The notes under the pieces are model-generated. The model saw only the letters and a program-made list of their open reading frames with translations. It ran no database searches and was not told where the DNA came from. The translations under genes and the position numbers were made by a program. 15,982 bases of DNA, taken from positions 291,379 through 307,360 of the forward strand of contig FN649746.1 of assembly GCA_000310025.1 (NCBI GenBank), given 5' to 3'. Source of the DNA: Ectocarpus siliculosus. Its lineage: Eukaryota > Sar > Phaeophyceae > Ectocarpales > Ectocarpaceae. Numbering within the stretch: the first letter of the stretch is position 1; every line of letters starts with the position of its first letter. Shown in pieces: positions 1-10,100 of this stretch.

Positions 1-32
1 GTACAGCAGTGCCGCGCTTTTGACTGGCTCAC

Positions 33-2276
33 CGTACGATATTGGAGCCGGTGGAGAGACCTATTAACGAGTGCGCCTTTTTATCGGTCAGCACCCTCGC
101 CATCCCGGCGAATCCCATAACGTACTCCTGGAAATCGATGGTACCACTGCAGCACAGCAAGCATGAACCGGGGACGGGGGCGGGGGGGGGGGCGAGAGGT
201 ATACACGACCGCGTCAAGCTCAGGTTTCATCACACCGTGGTATTTTCTGCGGACCAGTGGCCCTTGTGTCTTGAGCAACTCGAGAGAAACGAGGCCAAAC
301 AACACGCCGCACATTCAACTGTCACCAGAACGACACTTGCCTCCTTACATGTATGGTGGTGGTGGTGGTGGTGGGGGTGGAGCATTACGCAGCATCTTAT
401 ACGGCCAGAGGCCGGAGGGTTATAGTTGAGGCTAAAAACCCCGGTGTGTCGACGGAGCGGAGACGGAGCTTGCGTCTCTTATCTTATCATCACATCTGGG
501 TGTTCGCCAGCGAGCCAGAGGTACAAGTCCGACACACGGGTGTGCGTAGCGGCTACATCAGTGAAACGTGAAAAGCGTGCCACCGAGAGAGGTCAAAATC
601 CGAGGTATTGCGGCGTCGATGCAGGAATCGAGACGTAAGGGCGCATGAACAACATGTTGTCGAATATTGTACGGAAAATGTCACCACCTCGTTCATTATT
701 TTTCAAACAAAAGCACAACAAATATTGCTTCTCTTCCACACATAAAGCGTCCGGGATAGATTAGCAATGAATTTATGTTGAGTATTTCATTTATCCCAAG
801 TGCCGGAGAAACATTTACAGAGCAATGTTCGTCACCTGTGTACCCCACGCTGTAGATGCGGCGTCAGTCTAGATAACACAAAAAAAGCGTGATATGCAGA
901 CACTATTAATATTGCCCATTCATCTCTCGCAGCATCGAAGCTTGCCTGTGATTCCGATCGAACGCCTTGAAATATTTCTTGACCCACTCCTCGTTCATGA
1001 TGCCAAAGTTACGCCGCACCGTGCGGCGGAACTCTCCCGCGGTGAGGTACTCCTTCGTTCCTGTTCGTTGTTCGGCAACACCATGATTGTTCCGTTTCGC
1101 GTGTCGTCAAGAGCTTGTTCGTGCTCAAAGTTCCCTCCTCGACTCTGTATCTAACACCGCAACGCAACGACCGACCCGCCCAAGACTGGCAGTGGAAAAC
1201 GTAGCGACCATACACGTGTTTCGCGGTGATTCTTACACGTGGTACGGTTTTGGTGACGGCCTCTACTCCACATTATCCGAGCAACACGCCTCGTCTATGC
1301 TCAGTAGCTGTAGCAAAAAACTAGAGTTGCGGTGATAGAATAGTTGATATTTGGATGGTCGTAGGGCAAGCGGCAGTTGTGGTACTATAGTACCGCCTGG
1401 GATCCACTACCACCGTACAATAGGTATACCACGGGGGTAATTCAGCTCTTCAGCACAGCAGCAGCAGCGCTATTCCTCGCGGTGAGGATATTCTCAGAAC
1501 TGCTGTGCCATGGGCTGCAAGAAACGCTCTGTATGGAAACACAGGGACCACAGGGCCAATCGCCTTTGCATCCGAATAGGCCCTATCTTATATTTCCAGA
1601 CAGATCCATCACAGTCCACTTCCAACGGGCCCAAAACCACAAGAGACGGACGTCCTTCTCTTCTCTCACCCGCCAGCTGCCTAAACCTCTGGAAGAGGTC
1701 CGCCAGCTCCGCGGGCTCGAAGTTCGTCCTGAGGCAGAGCGTCGACACCAGCGTCTTCCACTCCTTCGGGAGGTCGTACACCGGATGCTCCTCCACCTGC
1801 CCGAGCGCGCCATAAACAACATCCGCCACCCCATCCGCGGCGGACTCGCGTCTTGTCCCGCCCCCCTCCCCCTCCTCCGTGGCTGATAATACTGTTGTGC
1901 CCCCCCGGGTGTCGTTTCCTTGCCGTTGGGCACACCCCCCTTCTAACGATTGGTCAGCCCCTGAAGATGGGCTGCTACTGCTAGTGCCGGGTGGCTGGGG
2001 GGGAGGGGGTTTCGCCGTGGGCAGGGGCGACGCGGTTGGGACTCCCTCTTCCGGCGGGTTTTGTTTCCCTTTGCTGTCGTAGCCTGGCGGATGGTAGTTA
2101 TTTCTGTTGGGGGGGGGGGGGGGGCGGAGGGAACGGAAGCATTGCATTATTGCTGCTCACTCGTGTAGGTAGGATACTGTCCGTAACCTATGGCGTACGT
2201 CGGTGCAATCAATACACCGGCGGCGACAGACTTCTTGGAGCGGTTTCTTCTCGCCGTCCTTTTCATCCTGCTCCAT
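33..2276 (-). CDS. EF-hand calcium-binding protein, multi-exon, 3' end outside window
   Basis: Read on the minus strand, exons at 2103-1670, 1060-946 and 146-33 join in frame (phases 1 and 2). A start exon at 2276-2161 (begins MEQDEKDGEKK, donor GTGAGC, phase 2) also fits but is provisional. Order: Pro/Ser/Gly-rich low-complexity N-terminus; a helix with EEHPVYDLPKEWKTLV; a first EF-hand-like unit (ELADLFQRFRQLAG then YLTAGEF) whose loop lacks calcium ligands; then a canonical EF-hand, loop DRNHSGTIDFQE, with D1, N3, S5, D9 and E12 all present (residues 218-229 if the start exon is right). A degenerate first hand followed by a good second one recalls the calcineurin B/neuronal calcium sensor fold, but I cannot name the family. 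Role inferred: calcium sensing or buffering. The last visible exon probably ends at 33 (donor GTGAGC), though a weaker donor at 60 is possible; more EF-hands may lie to the left. If no splice occurs there, a TGA at 31-29 would end the protein. Confidence 0.85.
147..945 (-). other. GC-AG intron of the EF-hand gene
   Basis: On the minus strand the upstream exon ends CACAG at 946 and the intron begins GCAAGC. It ends at CTGCAG (148-147). Joining restores a serine codon (AG|T), which is residue 5 of the EF-hand loop, so the reading frame demands this junction. No GT donor nearby gives the same frame. The 799-bp intron contains a poly-G run (about 176-190 on plus) and a short TGG microsatellite (354-373). 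I see no other gene in it. Confidence 0.8.
1061..1669 (-). other. Intron of the EF-hand gene
   Basis: A GTGAGA donor at 1669 (minus) follows the codons for RQLAG, and the acceptor CAG ends at 1061. It is a 609-bp phase 1 intron that lies within the degenerate first EF-hand unit. Nothing else recognisable is in it. Confidence 0.8.
2104..2125 (-). promoter_or_regulatory. Homopolymeric poly-C splice tract before EF-hand exon 2
   Basis: On the minus strand a run of 16 C is followed directly by AACAG and the exon. It has the form of an extreme polypyrimidine tract. The same bases would encode a proline run if translation started at the ATG at 2147, so its role depends on which start is used. Confidence 0.5.
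2161..2276 (-). other. Provisional first coding exon of the EF-hand gene
   Basis: The ATG at 2276-2274 opens a charged peptide (MEQDEKDGEKKPLQE) that stays open to a GTGAGC donor at 2160. Its phase (2) matches the acceptor at 2105-2104, which would make a 57-bp intron, much shorter than every other intron here. Against it: another reading frame of the same stretch is also open and contains IAPTYAIGYGQYPTYT. The protein could instead start at an ATG at 2147 and read through the poly-C tract. Only transcript data would decide. Confidence 0.4.
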
Positions 2277-3290
2277 TCGACTCCTCCTTCAGCACAGCGA
2301 CTCTGCGCGGGTCTATGCTACAGTTTGCACACCAAGAGCTCGTTCACACAATATCAGTAGCGGCACAATTCACTTGGAAACCTCGGAATACATTCTCGCC
2401 GTACGTATGGTGTCGGAGCAAAGTCTCTCAGCAAAAAACATCACAAGTCGTGAGAACACACAACATACAGGTAGAGGCGTTCTCAACCCTTCTGGCGTTG
2501 CAAATTGAAGGCAGGCACCGCGGGATAAAACGTGGAGGAGTCCTCCTGTCTGTCTGTGTGACCCGGGGTGGTGAGTGAAAGATACCGTAAGTGACATGAC
2601 GTAAGATAGCACACCCCCTGGACCGATATCTACGTATGTACTGTACAACTCGAATACGTACTCCACGAAGAAGACGATGAAATGATCAAACGAAACATTT
2701 TCGGAAAGCTCTCGAAGAGAAGAGAGGGTTCCTTTGACGCCAATCTCGACACCATCACTGCTTCTGCTGCAGAGTAGCCGAACTTTGAAAATCGTATTCT
2801 TGTGCACTCTGCGGTATAAACGAAAGGCGAAGACTGATGTATTGTACTGATGCCCAGCTTGGATGGAAGGAGCACACATACACATTTCCTTTTTACAAGA
2901 TATCAAGGGCCTGCAAATATGCCCCTAAGAAAACCGCGGGCAAACGGGCTGGTGGAGGAGTGCCAGACTGGCTTGACCTTAACAGGTTTAATCTGGTAGG
3001 CGTGCTGTGTCGAAACAACAACAGAAAAAACGAGCGTCCCGCGGAACTTTGCACGAGTGCAGAAGGCTTCATATGGCGGTTGATGGTCAAGGATGTCAGC
3101 GATGTACAAACCGGATTGCGCGTGGGGATGATCACCGTGAATGGAGAGTGTGTGAGGCCCGAGCGAACGCAGCGAGTGCAACATCACTTTTGACACAGAG
3201 ACACCCAGGCTGCATGTTGTCAGCAGTAGAAAGTACTTGATGGTGCCAACTGTTTGTTAGCCTGCCGTGCGCAGGGGGAACCGTGCCAGA

Positions 3291-3311
3291 ACAACGGCAC
3301 ACCGCCGTTGT
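3291..3311. repeat. Short perfect inverted repeat
   Basis: ACAACGGC is followed by a 5-base spacer (ACACC) and its exact reverse complement GCCGTTGT. It lies in intergenic DNA. An 8-bp stem in a 16-kb window can occur by chance, so no function is claimed. Confidence 0.5.
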
Positions 3312-5097
3312 GTCTCCAACGGCTGGGCACACAGGCTATTCACGAAGCACTACATGTAGGCTGCCATATATCACTATCTAGGATCTACGTAGTGCGGTGC
3401 GGGTGGCTGAGCACGGTTCTTACGCCGCCTTTCGAAATTCTGTTGGAGACCTGAGCCTGTCGTCTCGTGGGAGTGCTCGTAACTTCTTGCTGTCTGGTAC
3501 TGGTCGGTGCACGCTAATGGATTCGTGGATTAAAATCTTGGTGCGAACGCGACAGCACCAGGCTGTTCGCCATAGGCTTTGCTCTGCCTCTGCTGTGGCT
3601 GCGTACTTTCCTCAATTCGGTGTCTGTCCAACCCTCAAACCAAACCGACGTCGATCTAGCCCAGAGTCCCAAAGCACGGCTCAATCCACGCACCCATCTC
3701 GCAAAGACGCCGTGGTCTGTTCGGTCCCTTGGTTAACCTGCCCAACAGCTGCCCACCAGTGCGAGTTCGGTGCTGAAGATAGTCGGCAGTTTCGCAAAAG
3801 CGACTGCGGTGCATAAAGCCCAGCTGCCTTTTGCCTACTGCCCACCAGTAGACTGTGAGTCATGTCTCCACAAGGCACAGCAGTGCAGGCTAGTGTCCAT
3901 TTGAGGGCCGTGTGTTGAGCCTGGGGCAGCAACTGCGAGATGGGTGCTGCTGGCGTAAGCGTTGGGGTAGGCAGAACTCAAAAGACTCTCCTCGTTGTTG
4001 ACGTTGCGCTTCAGAACTTACCTGAACACGAGACCTTGCGCAGGCCTCGGCCATCTCCCGGCCCCACCCAGCGCCAAGGAATCTCTAGCCCGTCTCAACA
4101 ACGGCCTCATACCGTGACCGCCAGTTCTGTACGTCCCACTAGCCGTGCGTGGGGTGCCAGAACACGCAACCAGCAACGACGCCAATGGGGACTTCGCAAA
4201 TAGGAAAATTTGAACACCCTCCACACACCCTATGGGGGCTCCGAGGTCCATCATCCGGACTCCGTAGCTTGAGCAGCGAGACCGACAGAGAGAGAGACAA
4301 GAGACCGACACACACGGCGGAACAAGCATAGGATCTCGGTGAGAGGAGTGTCAAGAACTGCTTGTTTTTTAAGCCGCGTGGTGCTCTTTGATTTCACTAC
4401 TGCTGTTTTGCCTTTTGTTTCTCATGACCCCTCACACGGGGCAAGGTGAAAGACGAGAGACGAGCATGTCTCGCCGCATTTGCGAGCTTCAACAACAAGA
4501 AGACCGCCGTTTAACCAGGGGAGACAAAGAGGCTGCCTTTTGTATGAGATGACCATCTCGTCTCCTTTCTGCCTTTGACTGATCTTGTCGCGTACGGCCT
4601 AACCGCGCAGTGCAAAGAACGTGATTGAAGGGAACACTTTGCAAAGTATCCTTCCTCCTCTCTCCCGATTCCTGGTGCTATAATGTACACGCTGAACATA
4701 TTCTAAATAGCAGCAGACCGAACCAACCTCATTTACCTTGTTCACAGGCCGAACACCTTTTGCAAAAGGGCATCCGCAGAACAGCTGGTACCATTCGCCT
4801 CCCTCGCAGACGGATGGACAGAAGGTGTTCGATCTGTAACGACGCCCTTTCTTACACAACCACGACGCATCTAAATCATAGGTTTTCAGGGTCACTGCAA
4901 AAGTTTTTTTTCTTTTCTGCAGAGAACCATCATACTCTCTGACGGATCCTAAATAGTCGAGCAGTCGAGTCTCTCCGCAAGGAACGGCTGTTCAAGAGAT
5001 ACTCCGGAGTATGCTAAAACTATGCATATACCTATGCTATCCATTGCGGCGGTAAAAACCAACTTGCACAAAGCACGGGGCGCCATGATTTATTGCG

Positions 5098-5105
5098 TAT
5101 TTAAG
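5098..5105 (+). promoter_or_regulatory. TATA-like box upstream of the small ORF
   Basis: TATTTAAG stands 41 bases before the ATG at 5147, a spacing that would allow a start site near 5125-5130 and a very short leader. Single short AT-rich matches are common, so this is weak support for a promoter. Confidence 0.25.
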
Positions 5106-5146
5106 GCCGCAGTTCGATCCGGGTACATGTCTGTAGTTTCAAGGTT

Positions 5147-5377
5147 ATGAACTGGTTGGCAGAAGCTTTTTTGGCAGCTGTTTTTGGAGGACTTTTCGGG
5201 GCTCCATTTTTGTTTGCTTTCTTGAAAGGCATTTTGAGGGTACATAGTTGGCTTGTGACCACGGAAGTCATCCGCTTCAGTTGGACCAGTACGGAAGTGA
5301 GCTCAAGGTACAGAGCGGAGACCGAAACTGTTTGCTATGTCAAGACAACAACAATATCAACAATTTACCTGCAGTAG
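5147..5377 (+). CDS. Possible small membrane protein (76 aa), unrecognised
   Basis: The open frame starts MNWLAEAFLAAVFGGLFG and is strongly hydrophobic from about residue 3 to 30, resembling a signal anchor or one membrane helix. The rest is polar and Thr/Ser-rich and ends with a TAG. A GTACAG donor-like site inside the frame (after CTCAAG, about 5310) and a CTGCAG acceptor-like site near 5373 mean it might be an exon of something longer. I recognise no family. The favourable points are the hydrophobic segment and the TATA-like box 41 bases upstream. Chance is a real alternative. Confidence 0.25.
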   Translation: MNWLAEAFLAAVFGGLFGAPFLFAFLKGILRVHSWLVTTEVIRFSWTSTEVSSRYRAETETVCYVKTTTISTIYLQ

Positions 5378-6054
5378 GCTAGCGCGTTTTGAGTTCTGGG
5401 AGGCGCCGGTGATTCCCAGTGAGGGGGGTGGCGATCAGCTAGCTCACACAACAACAAAAACGCGCCGTCTGCCTCAATCAACCCGATCGTGCTCTCAGAG
5501 GCAACTCGATAGCGTGTGATGGGTGACCAGATTAGCAGGGACGGCACAGGTCGCACAAAAATGTAGAGAGGTGTTCAGCAGTGCATGCGTCATCCATGGT
5601 GGTGCGTAGGAGCGTGTTGGTGTACCGCTCTCTTGTCTCCCGGCTGGTGACAAAGCGAAAAATTGGGCCGAGCAACCCGTCAGTAGACTACACCCAACAC
5701 CCACTACCAACACGGTAGATAAATGCAAACATAACTACACAAACAGCTGCACGTGTCAACTCGCTCTGTCACCTTTCTCCTATTTGTCAGCTCCTTGATC
5801 GGGTGTTCCCCGGTGCTCGCTGATGATGTGTGTGTGTATATATTTCACTCTCGAGATGGTGACACAAACGCACAGCAGCACCACAAACCAACCACCCGGT
5901 GTTGGTTTGCTAGGCCCGTGCCGGGGGGACGAGTTTCTTTGATCTTTTTTCATCCCATTCGTTCTAGACTTCGGTCCTCACGCCTTTTCTCCTGCATCTT
6001 CCTTCCACCGCACCGCAACAGGCGGTGGCTTGATTGTGCGAACACACACGAACC
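5378..6054 (+). promoter_or_regulatory. Upstream region and leader of ATG3
   Basis: No gene is seen here. The last 110 bases before the ATG are pyrimidine-rich (TTTTCTCCTGCATCTTCCTTCC at about 5980-6006), as expected for a leader or initiator region, and the ATG context is AACCATG with A at -3. There is no clear TATA box. A small inverted repeat (CTGGGA ... TCCCAG) lies near 5397-5420. The start site cannot be placed from sequence alone. Confidence 0.4.
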
Positions 6055-6344
6055 ATGTTGTCCCTGGCCAAGAGGATTCGCGAGACTGTGACTCCGGCGA
6101 GGAAGACGTCAGCGTTCCTGAGCCAGGGGGTGCTTACCCCCGAGGAGTTCATCGAGGCGGGCGAGCAGCTAGTCTTCAAGTGCCCAACGTGGACATGGTG
6201 AGACGTAAGAGAAGGAGAGAGAGAGAGAATGAGAGAGGCAGACAGGCAGGCAAAGAGACGGATAGAACGAGAGAGACAGAGAAAGACAGATAGAAAGAGT
6301 GTGTGTGTGAGAGAGAGGGAGAGAGAGAGGGGGGGGGAGGGAAA

Positions 6345-6394
<50 letters not shown>

Positions 6395-6429
6395 GAGGGA
6401 TAGAGGCAGAGAGAGAAAGACACGTAGAG

Positions 6430-6483
<54 letters not shown>

Positions 6484-6737
6484 AAGAAAGACGGTAGACA
6501 TTTCGGTACGGCACTATCATGATCATGGTACTATATGGATACGGTGTTCTCAGTCGCGGGTGCGGGTGTTGCTGTGTGGCCCCGGTGGTTTTGAGTGCCC
6601 GAATGAGCACGCCGACAGAGTCATGTAGTCAGAGGCTTTTGGTACCGCACCGGTGTTGCTGTTGCTCCTGTTGCTGCTGCTGATTTGCTGTGGGTGATGG
6701 TGTCACTGATATTGGTGCTGCTATTGTTTCGTTGTGG

Positions 6738-6770
<33 letters not shown>

Positions 6771-7081
6771 AGGTTAGGGTGCCTCTGAGACATGCGTCCC
6801 GTACACAACCGTTTTTTTTCTCCTTGGCATGTTTTTCAGGGAGGCCGGTGACCCGTCCAAGGCGAAGGACTGTTTGCCCGACAAGAGCCGACAGTTTCTC
6901 GTCACAAGAAACGGTGAGCAAGCGATGAGGGGGCGTCGAAACCATCTTTCTTTGTTATTGTCGTTGGTGTTGCTGCTGTTGTTGCTGCTGTTGCTCTTGA
7001 TCTGGTATAGGCCGTCAGTGTTTGTCCGCGATACCGTGGAAAACACCCTTGTCGTTACTGCTGCCTCTCCCTCTGCTGTTG

Positions 7082-7119
<38 letters not shown>

Positions 7120-10100
7120 TGTTGTTGCTTTTGCTACTGCTGCTGTTGCTGTTGCTGTTTCGCTCGTGTAAGGCCTTCAGTTTTAACCCTCAAGATGATA
7201 TCATCAGCGCCTCCAGCAGCACTGCTGTACCCACAAAAAGTAACGCGGAGTCCTGGGCCGACTCCGGTAGCTTGATTTCCCGATGAGGGGGTGGGGGGGG
7301 GTGATACCATAGGGTGCAGAAATAGCACCGTTGGAATTTTCATGGTATGTTGCTGAGGGTTTCTTCCGGATGTGCTGCAGTCGAACGGGAAATATTTCGT
7401 CGGTGTTGGAAATCGCGTGGTTTCGTCTGTGTGCGGGAGGCGGATTAGTTGTCACCAACAGAGGGGTGGGTGTGTGTGCAGACAGCAGTGTGGGGTTCGG
7501 GTACACGCCGTGAGGCTAGCAGACGACACGTGTTCTCACCTCCCGCGAAGGTGAGAACGATCCCCCTACGAACCGCCCCTCGTCTGATTGCGTACAGCAG
7601 CATCACCGTGTTCCATCTTGCGATCCATCGAGGTCCACCTGCTGCTGTGTTGTTTGTATCTATGCTGCTGTTGCTAATCGCGGCCTCGCCTCTGCTTTTG
7701 ATGTCCGTTTCCGCTGCGCGGGATACTGGCGCGACATGATCCTTGTCGCGGCTGTTTGTGTGGGATATTGGCGTGGCATGATTCTTGCCGGCACGCTGCG
7801 TTTTGGCGACGCGATGGGGCACTGCTGTACGATGCGATGATGGGGATGCACGGCCGCATGGTGCGGCAGTACCGTGTCACAGGAGAGCGAAGGACCTCGA
7901 GGGGGAGTACGTTGGAGACACGGAGGTGAGACAGGGAGAGTCGGCGTCACAATCGCAAGGGTATGTATGTATGTATGTATCCTTGGACCAAGATATGGTG
8001 TGTGTGTGTTCGTCGCATCTATTCTCGCGCCGGTTTACAGGCCTTTCGGCGTATATACCCGACGGATCAGCAGGGGTGATGCAGGATCTTTTTTCATTTT
8101 TTTTTTTCGTTTTACAAACACGGGACAGATGGGTGAAGCGTCTCAATCACAAAGGCAGCGTTCGACCAAAATGTGCAGATAGTTGGAACAGGTTTTGTTG
8201 CCGTTCGACCGTGGCGCTTTGTCTCCAACAGGTACGTAGTCTTTCTTTGTGAAAAATTGGGCAGATGGGTGAGGCGATCGGATACGGCTCAAGAGGTAGG
8301 AGGATCGCAGGCGTGTTACGTAGGGCAGGGGGGGGGTGAGGCGGTGAGACACACGAGGAAGGTTAGACACGTGGATAAAACGACGGAAAAGACAGAGTTA
8401 CATGTGAAGAGACACGTTGGGGAAACAAGGGCGAGTGATCCCCTTACTCCCTACCCCTTCGTAAACCAAACCCCCTCAGGTGATGCTTAGAGACGGAGCG
8501 GGAGATGACGGCAGCGGCACCGGCGACGGGGGCTCAGCAGAATCAGCGGGAGGAGCAGGGGGGGGTATATCTGACGATGCGTGGGTGGAGCCCAATGTGG
8601 TGGCAGATCCCTCGAGAGGAGGGAGGTATGGGCGGGGCGACGGCGACGATGGCGATGAGGAGGAGTTGCAGCTGGGGGGTGGGGCGAGGCGGTCTGTTGG
8701 GGGGGGAGGGGGGGGCGACGGATCAAGGTATGGCGGTTCTTGATGGGTGGGAGTGATGTTGTGGGTCGTGGTGTGATATTTTATGATACGACATAGGATA
8801 CGGTAGGTGGGTACTGCTGTATGACATGGTATATGGATTGGTGGCATGGCGTGGTACGGTATGACATGGCGATGAAGTGGTATGGTTTGGTATGGTATGG
8901 AATGATAGGCACAGTATATGGATTGGCAGCATGGTGTGGTACGGTGTGACACGGCGTACGAATTGGTATGGTATTAGATTGGCCTGGTTTGGTATGAATG
9001 GTATATATGTTGGCAGCATGGTGTGGTAACATGAGGTTCTCGGTTTTGCTCTTGAATTCGGCCCGTTCTTGCTTGTTGAGACGACGACATCGAGAACGCA
9101 AGCCTACAACCGTGACCAAACTGGGGCCGATTTCGATGACAGGGTGCGGTTCAAGTCGCAAACAAAGCACCGAAAAACAAAGAAAAAAAGGAAAGTGAAG
9201 GGATGGTCATCACGTTTTCTCTTGGGAGAGATGCTTGAACGCCAGTCTCGTTTGACCATGGTCTTGTTGCTTGGTGCAAGGGTGTTTTTTTTGGGAGGAA
9301 GGGGGACAAGTCGAACACGCGCAGACAGACAGACAGGCAGACAGACAGACGCAGCCTAATTATTGTTTTATGTATGTTGTTTTCTCGTGTGGCGGCAGAT
9401 GGAGTTGCAGCAGGTCTGGGTGCCATCCAGCTGGTGGAGTCTCACTTTACGTCTCCCGCAAAGGTATGTACTGCTGTCGTCGCCCTCTTTTGTTGTTATT
9501 GTTATTGTTGTTGTTGTTGATTATGGTGGTTAGGCCCGTTTTATACACAGATATGCTTCCAGATTTCCAGATTTCCAGATTTCCAAATTCCGATTTGCCA
9601 GATTTCCAAGCTTTTTCCAAATATTTGGAAGCACCTCATTTCAAAGGTTCAACGCTGTATAATAAGACGGCCGTAGTGTTGTTGTTGATGGCTGTGGCGA
9701 CGGTGCTGTTGCTGTTGTTTTGTTTGTGCTGCTGTTGTTGGGTTTGTCGATGATGAGATGGTCATGGTCATGAGGTTGCTATTTGTTGCTGCTGCTGCTG
9801 CTGCTGCTGCTGTGATTGTCGATGTTGGGCCCGATGGATGTGCCAAGTGAACAAACGATGGTCACAAAATCAAAACTCTTCTACGAAGTAAGTGGACAGC
9901 CAAAATACAACAACGTATGCCGACGAAGAGGCGAGGGCAAGATGAGAAAGATTATTTTGGTGCATGAATACGCTATCGATAGATACAAACGGCCGGTTGT
10001 GGCTCCTTTATGATGTGCATGCAATATATGCATATGCAATGTCTCATGCCATTCATTCCGCCCCCTCACTGCAAATGCTTGGACACACCCCCTTCGACTA

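Larger units (their letters stand above)
2277..5146. other. Intergenic region without a convincing gene
   Basis: This stretch lies between the divergent EF-hand and ATG3 genes. The longest open frame is on minus at 2906-2370 (178 codons). It contains no domain I recognise, has no protein-like composition beyond its length, and may be chance, 5' UTR or promoter of the EF-hand gene. Plus-strand frames at 3397-3816 and 3940-4203 also look non-coding. Other content is a short hairpin at 3291-3311 and a short AG-rich patch near 4280-4310. No tRNA or rRNA was seen. Confidence 0.6.
6914..7869 (+). other. ATG3 intron 2
   Basis: Phase 1 intron splitting Val73 (G|TA), with donor GTGAGC and acceptor GTGCGGCAG. 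It holds TTG/CTG microsatellites (about 6961-6995, and 7077-7160 in imperfect runs) and a perfect 10-bp-arm hairpin at 7532-7558. No other gene is visible. Confidence 0.9.

Noticed and set aside
1991-2578. 195-codon plus-strand frame
   Set aside because: It lies largely antisense to the supported EF-hand exon at 1670-2103 and is rich in Gly because of poly-G runs; no domain.
3397-3816. 139-codon plus-strand frame
   Set aside because: No recognisable domain, no splice context and no promoter signal.
5108-5120. tRNA B-box-like AGTTCGATCC
   Set aside because: No matching A box, acceptor stem or cloverleaf could be drawn around it.
5495-5728. Minus-strand frame starting like a lipoprotein signal (LLTGC)
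   Set aside because: A bacterial lipobox has no meaning in this eukaryotic context and the rest is featureless.
6169-6610. Long Leu/Ser and Arg/Glu frames on both strands
   Set aside because: They are translations of the AG and GACA microsatellites in ATG3 intron 1.
8153-8231. Possible extra ATG3 exon before a strong donor (CAACAG|GTACGT)
   Set aside because: Exons 3 and 4 already join in phase 0 with conserved context, and this stretch has stops and no ATG3 similarity.
8829-9033. CRISPR-like regular repeats
   Set aside because: The repeats are contiguous and diverged, without unique spacers, inside a eukaryotic intron.
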